The notes under the pieces: model-generated
The model's database searches: none
The model's input: the letters and a program-made list of their open reading frames with translations, nothing else
What the model was told of the DNA's origin: nothing
Shown: piece by piece, positions 36,401 to 45,305 of the stretch
How positions within the stretch are numbered: position 1 is the first letter of the stretch
How the letters are laid out: each line of letters opens with the position of its first letter
Translations under genes and position numbers: made by a program
Source: Cytobacillus purgationiresistens
GTDB lineage: Bacteria > Bacillota > Bacilli > Bacillales > Cytobacillaceae
Assembly (NCBI RefSeq): GCF_030813235.1
Contig: NZ_JAUSUB010000006.1
Span: 179,540 to 243,539 of the forward strand
DNA: 64,000 nt
Reading direction: 5' to 3'

Positions 36401-39034
36401 TTATTTTGCATCAAACCATGTTGGACCATAAGAATAATCAACCTTCAAAGGAACATTTAATTCTACAGCATGTTCCATGACATCAGGGACAATGCCCTCT
36501 AATATCTTTATTTCATCCTTTGGTGCTTCAAAAATTAATTCATCATGTACTTGAAGCAGAAGCTTCGCCTGTAAGTTTTCCGATTGCAGACGATCAGCCA
36601 TATCAATCATTGCTTTCTTAATAATATCTGCTGCACTTCCTTGAATCGGAGTATTCATCGCAGTTCTCTCAGCAAAACTGCGCAAGTTAAAGTTTCTGCT
36701 TGTAATTTCAGGCAAGTACCTTCTGCGATGAAGCAATGTCGACACATAGCCTTTTTGCTTTGCCTCTTGAACAATGTCATCCATATATTGCCTCACACCT
36801 GGGTAGCTTTTTAAATAGCGATCAATAAATTGACCCGCTTCCTTCCTTGTAATGCCGAGACTCTGAGATAAGCCATAATCACTGATTCCGTAGACTATTC
36901 CAAAGTTTACTGCCTTCGCATGGCGGCGCATATTGGATGTAACTTCGTCTTTATCGACATGGAAAACTTCCATCGCTGTTTTTGTATGAATATCCAAATC
37001 TTCCTTAAAGGCTGAGATGAGCTTTTCATCACCTGCAATATGGGCAAGTACACGAAGTTCAATTTGTGAATAATCTGCGGCAAAGATAACCCAATCCTTC
37101 TCAGAAGGAACAAAAGCTTGTCTAATTTTCCGGCCTTCCTCCAGTCGAATCGGGATGTTTTGCATATTAGGGTCTGTTGAGCTTAAACGGCCTGTTTGGG
37201 TAAGAGCCTGGTTGAACCTAGTGTGAACTTTATCTGTCTCCTTATTGACCACTTTAAGCAATCCTTCAATATATGTTGATTGCAATTTACCAAGCTGTCG
37301 ATAATGAAGAATCTCCCTGATGATTTCGTGCTCAGATTCCAATTTCTCAAGAACATCAGCAGAAGTGGAGTAACCGGTCTTCGTCTTCTTAATCGCAGGC
37401 AGCCCTATTTTTTCAAATAAAATAACGCCAAGCTGCTTTGGTGAGTTAATATTGAAGGCTTCACCTGCTAATTCATGTATCCTGCTCTCAATCGCTGAAA
37501 GCTTTTCCAAAAGTTCCGTACCCATATTTTGGATTCGTCCTAAATCAAGCTTAATACCCATTGATTCCATATCCGCTAAAATAAGCGATAATGGCAGCTC
37601 TAGGTCATAAAACAACTCTGCCTGCTGATTTTTTCTTAGCCCTTCATCTAATTTGCTCTCAAGGGCTGAAAGCGCCACTGCTTTTCTTACAAGATGCTCT
37701 GCTAACACCCCATCTTCAGGCACTCTTCTTTTTGCACCTTTTCCATAAAAAGCATCATCTGGCTGTAAAAATGTGTATCCATGACTTTTTGCTACCGATG
37801 CAACATCATCAATCGCTTCTGAAGGGTTGATAATATAAGAGGCAAGCAAAAGGTCAAATGAGATTCCTTTTAAATGAATACCATGATGCCTTAAGGACAC
37901 TTCAGATTTCTTCGCATCATAGACTACCTTTTTCTTCGCTTCATCCTCTGCCCACTTTTTAAATTTTTCAGAGTTTAATGCTTTTTCGGCAGAAATAAAA
38001 TATCGACCATTACTGTTTACTATCGCAAATCCAAGAATATCTGCATAATGATAATTATCTTCCAGTACTTCTACATAAAAAGCACTTTCATCAGCAAATA
38101 ACTCATCAGTGATTTCTTCAGCCACACTAAATTCAATATCTTCCAGGATCTGCTCCTCTGCTTCAATATCTCCGCCAATTTTCTCAAGTAAAGAGTTGAA
38201 TCCAAGCTCTTTGAACAGGTTTACTAGCTTCTCTTGTTCAAACCCATCATAAGCAGATTCAGATATCGTTATTTCAACAGGTGCTTCTCTTAGAATCGTG
38301 GCAAGCTCCTTACTCATGATCGCCTGTGCCTTGAATTCTACTAGCTTTTCCTTTAACTTATTACCGCTTACTTCATCAATTGATTGAAGAAGATTTTCGA
38401 GGGTTCCAAATTCCTTGAGTAATTTTAACGCTGTTTTTTCACCAACCCCTGGCACTCCTGGAATATTATCTGAACTATCTCCCATTAGCCCTTTCATATC
38501 AATGATTCGCTCGGCAGTAATTCCATATTTTTCTTTGATATGTTCAGGTGTATACTCTTCAATTTCTGTGATCCCTTTTTTGGTAATGGAAACAGTCGTA
38601 TGGTCAGAGCTTAATTGAGTTAAATCCTTATCGCCTGAAATGACCTTGACTTCAAAACCATCTTTTTCTGCTTGCAAGGATAAAGTACCAATTATATCAT
38701 CGGCTTCATAATTTTCCAGCTCATAACGAGAGATACCATATGCATCTAGAAGCTCTCTAATAAATGGAAATTGCTCCGAAAGTTCCGGAGGCGTTTTTTG
38801 CCTTCCTCCTTTATACTCAGTGAATGTCTTATGGCGAAAGGTTGTTTTTCCAGCATCAAATGCCACAAGGATATGAGAGGGATTTTCGTCCTCTAATATC
38901 CGCATGAGCATCATCGTAAAACCATAAACTGCATTAGTATGTATCCCTTTATCATTATTCAAAAGAGGTAGTGCAAAGAAAGCGCGATAGGCGATACTAT
39001 TGCCGTCAATTAGTACTAACTTCTTTTCATTCAA
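36401..39034 (-). CDS. polA: DNA polymerase I
   Basis: 877 aa. The 5'-3' exonuclease (1 to about 290) has the acidic cluster DGNSIAYRAFFAL...VAFDAGKTTFRH. The middle domain (about 300-465) keeps the exonuclease fold, but the expected D-x-E is replaced (FYVEVLEDNYHYAD), so proofreading is probably absent, as in B. subtilis and Geobacillus enzymes. The polymerase domain has motif A AADYSQIELRVLAH, motif B with RRHAKAVNFGIVYG and motif C LLQVHDELIFE. It fills Okazaki and repair gaps. It lies upstream of mutM. Confidence 0.97.
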   Translation of the reverse strand: MNEKKLVLIDGNSIAYRAFFALPLLNNDKGIHTNAVYGFTMMLMRILEDENPSHILVAFDAGKTTFRHKTFTEYKGGRQKTPPELSEQFPFIRELLDAYGISRYELENYEADDIIGTLSLQAEKDGFEVKVISGDKDLTQLSSDHTTVSITKKGITEIEEYTPEHIKEKYGITAERIIDMKGLMGDSSDNIPGVPGVGEKTALKLLKEFGTLENLLQSIDEVSGNKLKEKLVEFKAQAIMSKELATILREAPVEITISESAYDGFEQEKLVNLFKELGFNSLLEKIGGDIEAEEQILEDIEFSVAEEITDELFADESAFYVEVLEDNYHYADILGFAIVNSNGRYFISAEKALNSEKFKKWAEDEAKKKVVYDAKKSEVSLRHHGIHLKGISFDLLLASYIINPSEAIDDVASVAKSHGYTFLQPDDAFYGKGAKRRVPEDGVLAEHLVRKAVALSALESKLDEGLRKNQQAELFYDLELPLSLILADMESMGIKLDLGRIQNMGTELLEKLSAIESRIHELAGEAFNINSPKQLGVILFEKIGLPAIKKTKTGYSTSADVLEKLESEHEIIREILHYRQLGKLQSTYIEGLLKVVNKETDKVHTRFNQALTQTGRLSSTDPNMQNIPIRLEEGRKIRQAFVPSEKDWVIFAADYSQIELRVLAHIAGDEKLISAFKEDLDIHTKTAMEVFHVDKDEVTSNMRRHAKAVNFGIVYGISDYGLSQSLGITRKEAGQFIDRYLKSYPGVRQYMDDIVQEAKQKGYVSTLLHRRRYLPEITSRNFNLRSFAERTAMNTPIQGSAADIIKKAMIDMADRLQSENLQAKLLLQVHDELIFEAPKDEIKILEGIVPDVMEHAVELNVPLKVDYSYGPTWFDAK

Positions 39035-39069
39035 ATCAATTTCTCCTCCTAGAGCACTGCCTTTTCCAT

Positions 39070-39130
39070 AAAAAAAGCCGTTATTTTTCTTTATTTTATC
39101 ACGACTCGGTGAATAAAGAAAAATAACGGC
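39070..39130 (-). terminator. Terminator of hflKC
   Basis: Long hairpin with 20-bp-class arms (GCCGTTATTTTTCTTTATT and its complement, 39077-39130) followed by TTTTTTTAT on the minus strand. It lies between the hflC stop and polA. Confidence 0.88.
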
Positions 39131-39142
39131 AGTATGAAAAAC

Positions 39143-40081
39143 TTAATCAGTATAGCCCATTAACAGACGTGCATAGGGGGAATCTGATGGTAGAATAATA
39201 ACCGTTTCTCCATTGATGGTTTTCTTATATGATTCAAGCGTCCGATATAATGAATAGAATTCTGGGTCTTTCGAGAATGCCTCATTATATGTCTTCGCTG
39301 CCCCAGCTTCTCCTTCTGCGCGGATAATTTCAGCTTCCGCATCTGCTTTTGCTAATGTTTCCTTAACCTCTTTATCGGTTTCTGCAATCATAATATTCTT
39401 GTCTGCATCACCTTTAGATAAATACTCTTGAGCAGTGGAGTGCCTTTCCGAAATCATCCTGGTAAAAACGGATGCTTCATTTTCTGCAGGAAGATCTGTA
39501 CGCTTGATCCTTACATCCGTCACCACAACGCCGTAACCATCTTGTTCGAGAAGTTCATTTACCCTATCAGTAATTTGATCATTCAATGAACCACGTGACG
39601 ATTTTTCATCATTTATAATTTCATCATAGTTTAATTGTCCGAGTAAAGTCCTTGTAACCGAGTAAATAAAATCTCTAATTTTTGCCTCTGCACCTTCCAA
39701 AGTTCTGGCATTGGCAATCATGCTCCTCGGATCTTCAATTCGCCAAACGGCATAGTTGTCAATAATCATCCGCTTTTTATCTTTTGTATTAATCTCAGCT
39801 TCTGATACATCATATTTGAGCTGATACTTTGGCAATGTAGTGACATTTTGAATAAATGGTATTTTATAGCTTAAACCCGGCTCACGTTCAATTCTTACTA
39901 CTTCCCCAAATTGGCGGACTACTTTATACTCGCCTTCTTTTACTATGAAAAGGTTTGTGAAAATAAAGATGACTGCGGCAATAAGCAGCACTAGAAAAAC
40001 ACCGATTTTTGTATATTTCCTCCAATTAAAATCTCCGTTGCGATTTTTAGGATTAAAGTTGAGAATTTTTTCGTCACTCAT
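39143..40081 (-). CDS. hflC: HflC, SPFH-family protease modulator
   Basis: 312 aa from the ATG at 40081, which overlaps the hflK stop by 8 bp; a ribosome-like GAGGAAGGAAG lies inside the end of hflK. One N-terminal membrane segment (about 26-48) is followed by an SPFH/band 7 domain (VKEGEYKVVRQFGEVVRIEREPGL) and a long alpha-helical tail rich in Glu and Ala. In E. coli HflK and HflC form a large cage around the FtsH protease. B. subtilis has no hflKC, so this is an addition relative to that map. Confidence 0.9.
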   Translation of the reverse strand: MSDEKILNFNPKNRNGDFNWRKYTKIGVFLVLLIAAVIFIFTNLFIVKEGEYKVVRQFGEVVRIEREPGLSYKIPFIQNVTTLPKYQLKYDVSEAEINTKDKKRMIIDNYAVWRIEDPRSMIANARTLEGAEAKIRDFIYSVTRTLLGQLNYDEIINDEKSSRGSLNDQITDRVNELLEQDGYGVVVTDVRIKRTDLPAENEASVFTRMISERHSTAQEYLSKGDADKNIMIAETDKEVKETLAKADAEAEIIRAEGEAGAAKTYNEAFSKDPEFYSLYRTLESYKKTINGETVIILPSDSPYARLLMGYTD

Positions 40082-41042
40082 TGTCTTCACTTCCTTCCTC
40101 AGCTGGCGGCTTTGGCTGTTCTTTTTCCATTTGTCTGATTGGGAAGTATTTCATTGTGTTGCCATCATCATTCATGATATAAATTTCAGCTGACGGCAGC
40201 ACCTGCTCCAATGTTTCAAGGATGAGTCGCTCTTTAGTTATGTCCTTATTGCCTTTATATTCATTGTAAAGTTCGTTAAAGACAGCAACATCTCCACGCG
40301 CTCTTTCCAGCCGTGCTGCCCTTTCTCCTTCAGCCCTGGACTTGATTGCGTCTTCTTCCCCTTTAGCCTCATTTAGCTTTTGATTGCGATATTTTTGCGC
40401 TTCATTAATTTTCGTATTGCTCGTTTCCCTTGCATCTGTTACATCTGTAAAAGCTTTGCGAACGTCATCATTAGGCAGCTCTACATCCTGCAGCTTAACC
40501 GCTAAGATAGATATCCCCACATCATACTTTTCTACTAATGATGAAAGCAGTTCCCGAACATCCGCCTCGATTTCTGCCTTGCCCGATGTCAGTGCATCAT
40601 CAATTTTAGAGCTTCCTATAATGCTTCTTAGTGAAGCTGATGTGCTATCATAAAGTATTTCTTGTGGATCCTCCGCATTAAAAAGGTATTTTTCAGGATC
40701 TGTAATTTTCCATTGCACAACTAAATCAGCTAGAACTATATTCTCGTCACCCGTTATCATCTTTGTTTCGCTTGGAAAATCCTTCACTTTGCCATCTTTC
40801 TCTTCATAGCCAAATTGCAAGCTAAAGGTTTCCTTTGAGAGCTTTTCAACATGCTGAATTGGCCATGGCAATTTGAAATGCAGCCCTGGTTCTGACACAG
40901 CGTCCTCAGCCTTGCCAAAGGTTAATATGACAGCTTGATCTGATTCGTCTACTGTATACCAAGTAGTCAGTGCAACCACTCCCAGCAGTAAAATCAAGAG
41001 GCCAAGCCCTGTAATCGTGTAAACTCTTTTTAAACTTACCAT
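40074..41042 (-). CDS. hflK: HflK, SPFH-family FtsH activity modulator
   Basis: 322 aa. The N-terminal membrane segment (about 8-28, YTITGLGLLILLLGVVALT) is followed by an SPFH domain (VDESDQAVILTFGKAEDAVSEPGLHFKLPWPIQHVEKL; key feature the P-G-L-H-FKLPWP block) and helical repeats rich in Ala, Glu and Arg. It ends with an acidic tail. It forms a two-gene operon with hflC under a sigma-W promoter, which suggests induction by membrane stress. It is inserted between polA and phoPR. Confidence 0.9.
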   Translation of the reverse strand: MVSLKRVYTITGLGLLILLLGVVALTTWYTVDESDQAVILTFGKAEDAVSEPGLHFKLPWPIQHVEKLSKETFSLQFGYEEKDGKVKDFPSETKMITGDENIVLADLVVQWKITDPEKYLFNAEDPQEILYDSTSASLRSIIGSSKIDDALTSGKAEIEADVRELLSSLVEKYDVGISILAVKLQDVELPNDDVRKAFTDVTDARETSNTKINEAQKYRNQKLNEAKGEEDAIKSRAEGERAARLERARGDVAVFNELYNEYKGNKDITKERLILETLEQVLPSAEIYIMNDDGNTMKYFPIRQMEKEQPKPPAEEGSEDNE

Positions 41043-41083
41043 TCGTTTTTTTCTCCCCTTCCCCTAGTGCCTCATACATTTCA

Positions 41084-41109
41084 TACGAACCTATAACAGA
41101 AAAGTTTCA
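41084..41109 (-). promoter_or_regulatory. Sigma-W promoter of hflK-hflC
   Basis: Minus strand: TGAAAC (41104-41109), 16-nt spacer, CGTA (41084-41087), 42 bp upstream of hflK. The same exact elements and spacing occur before ysdB in this window. Confidence 0.85.
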
Positions 41110-41549
41110 AAATATTTCATTATTGTTTCAGATACAACATTGAACATTACTATGACTATTCATGATGAGGATCGCCTATTCCGCTGCATGTGGTTCCACA
41201 ATACAAAAGAAGAGAGCGGGGTTGGCTCTCTTCTCTCAGGTATTGCTGTTATGAAGGGGTTTTCAAGATTATTATACAATTATCATGTAAAGGAAAAATA
41301 AAGAGCATGTTAAATTGCAGTAAACGAGGGAGCTTTTATGAGACTATATAACAGCAGAGCGAATTAGTCCCGCCCCCCCTCGCTCTTTCTGGTTAGCCCT
41401 GATCCCAATATCTATGCTTTGGAGAATTGCTACCGATCAAGCTGATAAAAGCTTTAGGCAATAGCTGGGCAACTATGATGGTCGGTTATTGCTTATCCTG
41501 ACTTTCCGGCCGTTTCTTTAGCCTCTTTTACAATTGCATTAATAATTTC
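41110..41549. other. Intergenic region upstream of hflK, with one hairpin
   Basis: No intact gene. A hairpin with arms AGAAGAGAGC and GCTCTCTTCT (41208-41234) may terminate transcripts in either direction. Around 41360-41520 the sequence is richer in G and C than its surroundings and borders the ABC-ATPase remnant, so it may be more degraded remains of the same lost locus; I could not recognise a frame. Confidence 0.4.
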
Positions 41550-41708
41550 GCGTTGATGGAAGATCCGGATATTCTAATCCTTGATGAGCCGATGAACGGC
41601 TTGGATAACCGCGGGGTTGCCTATATTCGGGAGCTCCTGCTAGAGCTCAAGGACAAGGGGAAAATGATCGTACTTGCCAAAATATTTAGTTCTATTATCA
41701 CATGTTAA
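41550..41708 (+). pseudogene. Fragment of an ABC-transporter ATP-binding protein
   Basis: One plus-strand frame reads ALMEDPDILILDEPMNGLDN, then a helix GVAYIRELLLELKDKGKMIVLAK, then unrelated residues to a stop. This is the Walker B/D-loop part of an ABC ATPase (LILDEPxxGLD). The signature motif LSGGQ and Walker A are missing upstream, and the H-loop that should follow (LASH) is broken at LAK. There is no start site. It is a relic about 50 codons long, rather GC-rich for its setting, between hflK and phoR. Confidence 0.8.
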
Positions 41709-41824
41709 ATACTAGATTTCAATTACTGCTGTTAAACCTAGCCATTTTTACAATCCTTTCTCCTAATTAGTCATTGTTTTGCCATATTGTCTAACAAAGT
41801 GGGCTGATGTACACAAAAAAAATA

Positions 41825-41852
41825 AAGCCAGCTCCCAATGAGAGCTGGCTTT
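41825..41852 (-). terminator. Terminator of phoPR
   Basis: Hairpin AAGCCAGCTCT-CATT-GGGAGCTGGCTT followed by TATTTTTTT on the minus strand, 3 bp after the phoR stop. Confidence 0.9.
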
Positions 41853-41855
41853 TCA

Positions 41856-43625
41856 TTACTTGTCAATAAACTCTTTATTCAGTTCAATATGAAAGACGGT
41901 GCCTTTGCCAATTTCGCTTTTCACTGTAATCAGCCCTTTATGGGCTTCAACCAAATGTTTCACAATGGCGAGGCCGAGACCGGTGCCGCCGGAATTCCTG
42001 CTTCTTGCTCTGTCAACCCGATAGAAACGTTCAAATATCCGCGGAATTTCTTCCTGCTCTATTCCTATACCGGTATCTTCAATCTCTATTAGGACCTTGG
42101 CATCATCGCCAGCGATCTTTATAGCGACAATTCCTCCATTAGGCGTATAGGAGATGGCGTTGGATACAATATTGATAAACACCTGCTTCATGCGATAAGG
42201 ATCCGCTTCAATCAATATCGTTTCTTTCTCCTTCTCAATAGATATTGTGATGTTCTTCTCTTCAGCTTTTCTATTAACAATCGCAATGACTTCATTTATT
42301 ACAGTAAGCAAGTCAAATTTTTCAATTGATAAGCTGAAGCCCTGCTGCTCTATTTTAGATAGATCTAGTAAATCCTGGATCAATGTTTGCAGGCGCTCGC
42401 TCTCCTGTAAAATAATCTTTAGGAATTGATTGAGGGCTTCCTTATCCTCCATCGCACCGTCCAGCAATGTCTCAGAGAAGCCTTTAATAGAAGTGATCGG
42501 TGTTTTCAGTTCATGAGAAACGTTAGCGACAAAATCTCTGCGGATCTGCTCCAGCTTCTTGATTTCAGAGATATCATGAAAAACAAGTAAAACGCCTTTC
42601 CAAACATCATTCATGCCAATAATAGGCACACCATACACTTCAAAATGCTTTCTTTCTATTCCAATTGGAATTAACAGCTGCTTTCTCACCTTATGCTCAG
42701 TCATGAAGATCTCTTCAATGAGATCTGTTACCTCTTTATGATCGATCACATCATAATACAATTCATTGATATATTCAGCGGAATCTGTATGAAAAACTTC
42801 TTTATATGTTCTATTGACTAAATTGATATAGCCTTTGCTATCGATTAGAATAAGGCCGCTGCCCATATTTTCAATCAATGTACTTAAACGATCCTGATGC
42901 ATTTCCTGTGACTTGACCATATCTTGCAGATTCCGTGCAAGAATGTTGATTGAACTGCTCAGTTTCCCAGTCGCAGCTAAATTATTGTCATAGGTTCTTG
43001 CGCGGTAATTCCCCTTGGCCAATTCAATCGCTACTCTAGTAGCCGCTTCAATTGGCTTAGTATAACGGGATGTAATTGAAGACCCTAGGAAAATAATGAT
43101 CACAAGTGCAAGTGTAAGACAAATAATTAATATCCACCAAATTTGCTGATAGGCATTTTCAAGCTCATCCATTTTTGCACTTAAGAATATGTACCCTTCT
43201 TGGCCGTCGCCATTAGAAGCAATAATAGGTTTCCAGTAATAATGATAGTCGTAGCCTCCGCCAATCTCTTTAGCATTCAGTGATTTCTCATCTTCAGCTA
43301 TAATTTCTGCTATGATTTCCTCATGGCGCTGAATTGGATCTGTTTTGCCGCTATCAAACTCAATCGCGGCATTATTTGCTGCAATTGTTACACGCAAACC
43401 AAGAGTATCACTAAAACCCTTAACTTTATCAGCAGTAAGGGATTGTATGCCTCCTAAATCGCCGATATAGTTGGAGAGCATGTCAGTTTCTTTTTTTAAG
43501 CGTTCATCAAAAACCTGAATATAATAGCTTTTGAAAAGTTGCCCCAACAAAAGCCCAAGACAAATTAATACCGCCAAAATAAGCGTGATTAATGCAAAAA
43601 AAAGCTTTGAACGAAAGATTTTCAT
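41856..43625 (-). CDS. phoR: Sensor histidine kinase PhoR
   Basis: 589 aa. Two membrane segments (about 8-30 and 164-184) enclose an extracytoplasmic sensor domain, then HAMP (about 185-238), PAS (about 245-350), HisKA with H371 in FVANVSHELKTPITSI, and HATPase with N, G1 and G2 boxes (QVFINIVSNAISYTPNGG, EDTGIGIEQEEIPRIFERFYR, GGTGLGLAIVKHL). It should phosphorylate PhoP upon phosphate limitation. Its ATG overlaps the phoP stop (ATGA). In this family WalK is close, but pairing with phoP next to mdh supports PhoR. Confidence 0.93.
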   Translation of the reverse strand: MKIFRSKLFFALITLILAVLICLGLLLGQLFKSYYIQVFDERLKKETDMLSNYIGDLGGIQSLTADKVKGFSDTLGLRVTIAANNAAIEFDSGKTDPIQRHEEIIAEIIAEDEKSLNAKEIGGGYDYHYYWKPIIASNGDGQEGYIFLSAKMDELENAYQQIWWILIICLTLALVIIIFLGSSITSRYTKPIEAATRVAIELAKGNYRARTYDNNLAATGKLSSSINILARNLQDMVKSQEMHQDRLSTLIENMGSGLILIDSKGYINLVNRTYKEVFHTDSAEYINELYYDVIDHKEVTDLIEEIFMTEHKVRKQLLIPIGIERKHFEVYGVPIIGMNDVWKGVLLVFHDISEIKKLEQIRRDFVANVSHELKTPITSIKGFSETLLDGAMEDKEALNQFLKIILQESERLQTLIQDLLDLSKIEQQGFSLSIEKFDLLTVINEVIAIVNRKAEEKNITISIEKEKETILIEADPYRMKQVFINIVSNAISYTPNGGIVAIKIAGDDAKVLIEIEDTGIGIEQEEIPRIFERFYRVDRARSRNSGGTGLGLAIVKHLVEAHKGLITVKSEIGKGTVFHIELNKEFIDK

Positions 43626-44338
43626 TCCGGTTTGGGCTCCTCAAGCTTATATCCCAGTCCACGAATTGTTTTTATATAAGCAGGTTTTTTTGTGTTTTGT
43701 TCGATTTTATCCCTTAAGTGACTAATATGAACGTCCACAATTCTCGTATCCCCTGCAAAATCATAATTCCAAACGGCACTTAACAGCTGATCGCGCGTTA
43801 ATACCCTGCCTTTGTTCTTTGCTAAATACAAAAGTAATTCAAACTCTTTTGGCGTGAGCTCTAGTAATTCTTCCTCAAAATAAACCTCGTATCTATCAGG
43901 ATAAATCTTTAAGCCAACGATTTTAATATACTCTGTATCATCCTCTTGGGAAGCCTCTTCATCGTATTGGATTTGGGTTCTGCGCAAAATTGCTTTTACA
44001 CGTGCGACTACTTCCCGAGGACTAAACGGCTTCGTCATATAATCATCTGCACCTAGTTCCAATCCCAGAACCTTGTCGAACTCATCATCCTTTGCCGTTA
44101 ACATCAATATGGGAGTCATCAACTTTTTTTGTCTAAGCTGTTTACAAACTTCGATTCCATCCAGTTTTGGCAGCATCAAATCTAACACAATCAAATCTAA
44201 TTTCTCTGTGAGAGCAATATTTTTCCCCTCTTCACCATCTGCTGCTGTAAGCACATCGTAACCCGCCTGCTGCAGGTTATACTGTAATAATGTAACGATT
44301 GATTGTTCATCATCAACAACTAGCACTTTTTTATTCAT
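43622..44338 (-). CDS. phoP: Response regulator PhoP
   Basis: 238 aa OmpR-type regulator. The receiver domain has the acidic pocket VDDE and phospho-acceptor D53 (LIVLDLMLP), a later T in LMLTAKDDEF and K in DDYMTKPFSPREVVARV. The C-terminal winged helix (about 130-235) ends in RTIRGLGYKLE. It controls the Pho regulon in B. subtilis. GGAGGG precedes the ATG. It is the first gene of phoPR. I found no clear Pho box in its own upstream region. Confidence 0.94.
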   Translation of the reverse strand: MNKKVLVVDDEQSIVTLLQYNLQQAGYDVLTAADGEEGKNIALTEKLDLIVLDLMLPKLDGIEVCKQLRQKKLMTPILMLTAKDDEFDKVLGLELGADDYMTKPFSPREVVARVKAILRRTQIQYDEEASQEDDTEYIKIVGLKIYPDRYEVYFEEELLELTPKEFELLLYLAKNKGRVLTRDQLLSAVWNYDFAGDTRIVDVHISHLRDKIEQNTKKPAYIKTIRGLGYKLEEPKPE

Positions 44339-44597
44339 AAAGCCCTCCGATATTTATATTCCCCTCAATATGACAAGTGCACCAAGTAAGAATGGCCTTT
44401 GCCAATCTTCACTGAATGCAGAAAACCCCAATACCACAATCATATTATAATATAAATTCACTCTCAAAGAACAACCTTTAGATAAAATTGCTATCAAATA
44501 GGGGAAACAAGGAAGAATATCATATCATCTCTTAAATGCCCACGATTTCATATTATAAATGACCTTCAGAATGGCTAGTCGTTGCAGCTGAACAAAA
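44339..44597. other. phoP upstream region
   Basis: About 260 bp of AT-rich sequence between phoP and the terminator of the MaoC-like gene. TATAAT occurs on the minus strand near 44446-44451, but no good -35 is at 16-18 nt. No gene is visible. Confidence 0.35.
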
Positions 44598-44633
44598 AAA
44601 CCTAAACCATTCATCCCCGAATAGTTTAGGTTT
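44598..44633 (-). terminator. Terminator of the MaoC-like gene
   Basis: Arms AAACCTAAAC and GTTTAGGTTT followed by seven T on the minus strand. Confidence 0.85.
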
Positions 44634-44649
44634 CCCAATTTTTTATTTT

Positions 44650-45123
44650 TTAAAAGTTATCTAATGCTTGACCATCAATTTTAGCTATTTTATGAGGCGG
44701 ACAGACGATAAGTTTCCCCAAAAGAATCGTTTCCTCTGCTTCATTGGTCGCGTGAACTTGCATTTCAATCGTCTGGTCATCCTCATTAATCCTTTTAACT
44801 TCTAATAGAAACTGGACAGATGCATAATGATGAACAGGCTTCATATACTCTATCTCTTGCTTCATCACATGACTGCCTGGTCCAGGCAGATATTTTGAGA
44901 TTGCCGCATGAATCATCCCGTTCAACATGATACTTGGTACAATTGGTTTTTTATGGGGTGTCTGTGAAGCATAGTCATGCTGAATATAGAGAGGGTTGGC
45001 ATCATCTGTTAATCCTAGATAAAGCAATAAATCCCTATCCTCAATTTTTTCAGTAAATGTAAGTTTTTCCCCGACAGATATTTCTTCAATCTTTCTGCCG
45101 ATCTTTCTTTTTTTCCCTAGCAT
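44650..45123 (-). CDS. MaoC-like hotdog-fold protein
   Basis: 157 aa from the ATG at 45123 with CGGAGGTG upstream. It is a single hotdog domain: GLTDDANPLYIQHDYA is the position of the hydratase motif D-x4-H, but the usual histidine in NP-[LI]-H is tyrosine here. KPIVPSIMLNGMIHAAISKYLPGPGSHVMKQEIEYMKPV follows the family pattern (key residues P-G-P-G-S). So it belongs to the MaoC/enoyl-CoA hydratase 2 superfamily, but normal hydratase chemistry is doubtful. Many Bacillus species have such a gene between phoP and mdh. Its role is unknown. Confidence 0.75.
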   Translation of the reverse strand: MLGKKRKIGRKIEEISVGEKLTFTEKIEDRDLLLYLGLTDDANPLYIQHDYASQTPHKKPIVPSIMLNGMIHAAISKYLPGPGSHVMKQEIEYMKPVHHYASVQFLLEVKRINEDDQTIEMQVHATNEAEETILLGKLIVCPPHKIAKIDGQALDNF

Positions 45124-45254
45124 TATCTGCACCTCCGCCTATGTGTAAACGTTTACAAAGTTGTGAGTAAAAATAGACTGTCTAACTATTTATAGTTTTC
45201 AGTCTATTCATTACATCATAACATGTAATTCTTTTCTACAAAAGCTTTAAATGA

Positions 45255-45282
45255 AAAAAATTCGGGGGAAATCCCCGAATTT
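45255..45282 (-). terminator. Terminator of citZ-icd-mdh
   Basis: Hairpin AAATTCGGGG-ATTT-CCCCCGAATTT followed by a T run on the minus strand, about 24 bp after the mdh stop. Confidence 0.88.
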
Positions 45283-45305
45283 CTTATGTTTCTATTTTTA
45301 CTAAA

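Noticed and set aside
41208..41234. Hairpin upstream of hflK as proof of another transcription unit
   Set aside because: It has no strong T run on either strand and no gene ends nearby; kept only as a note.
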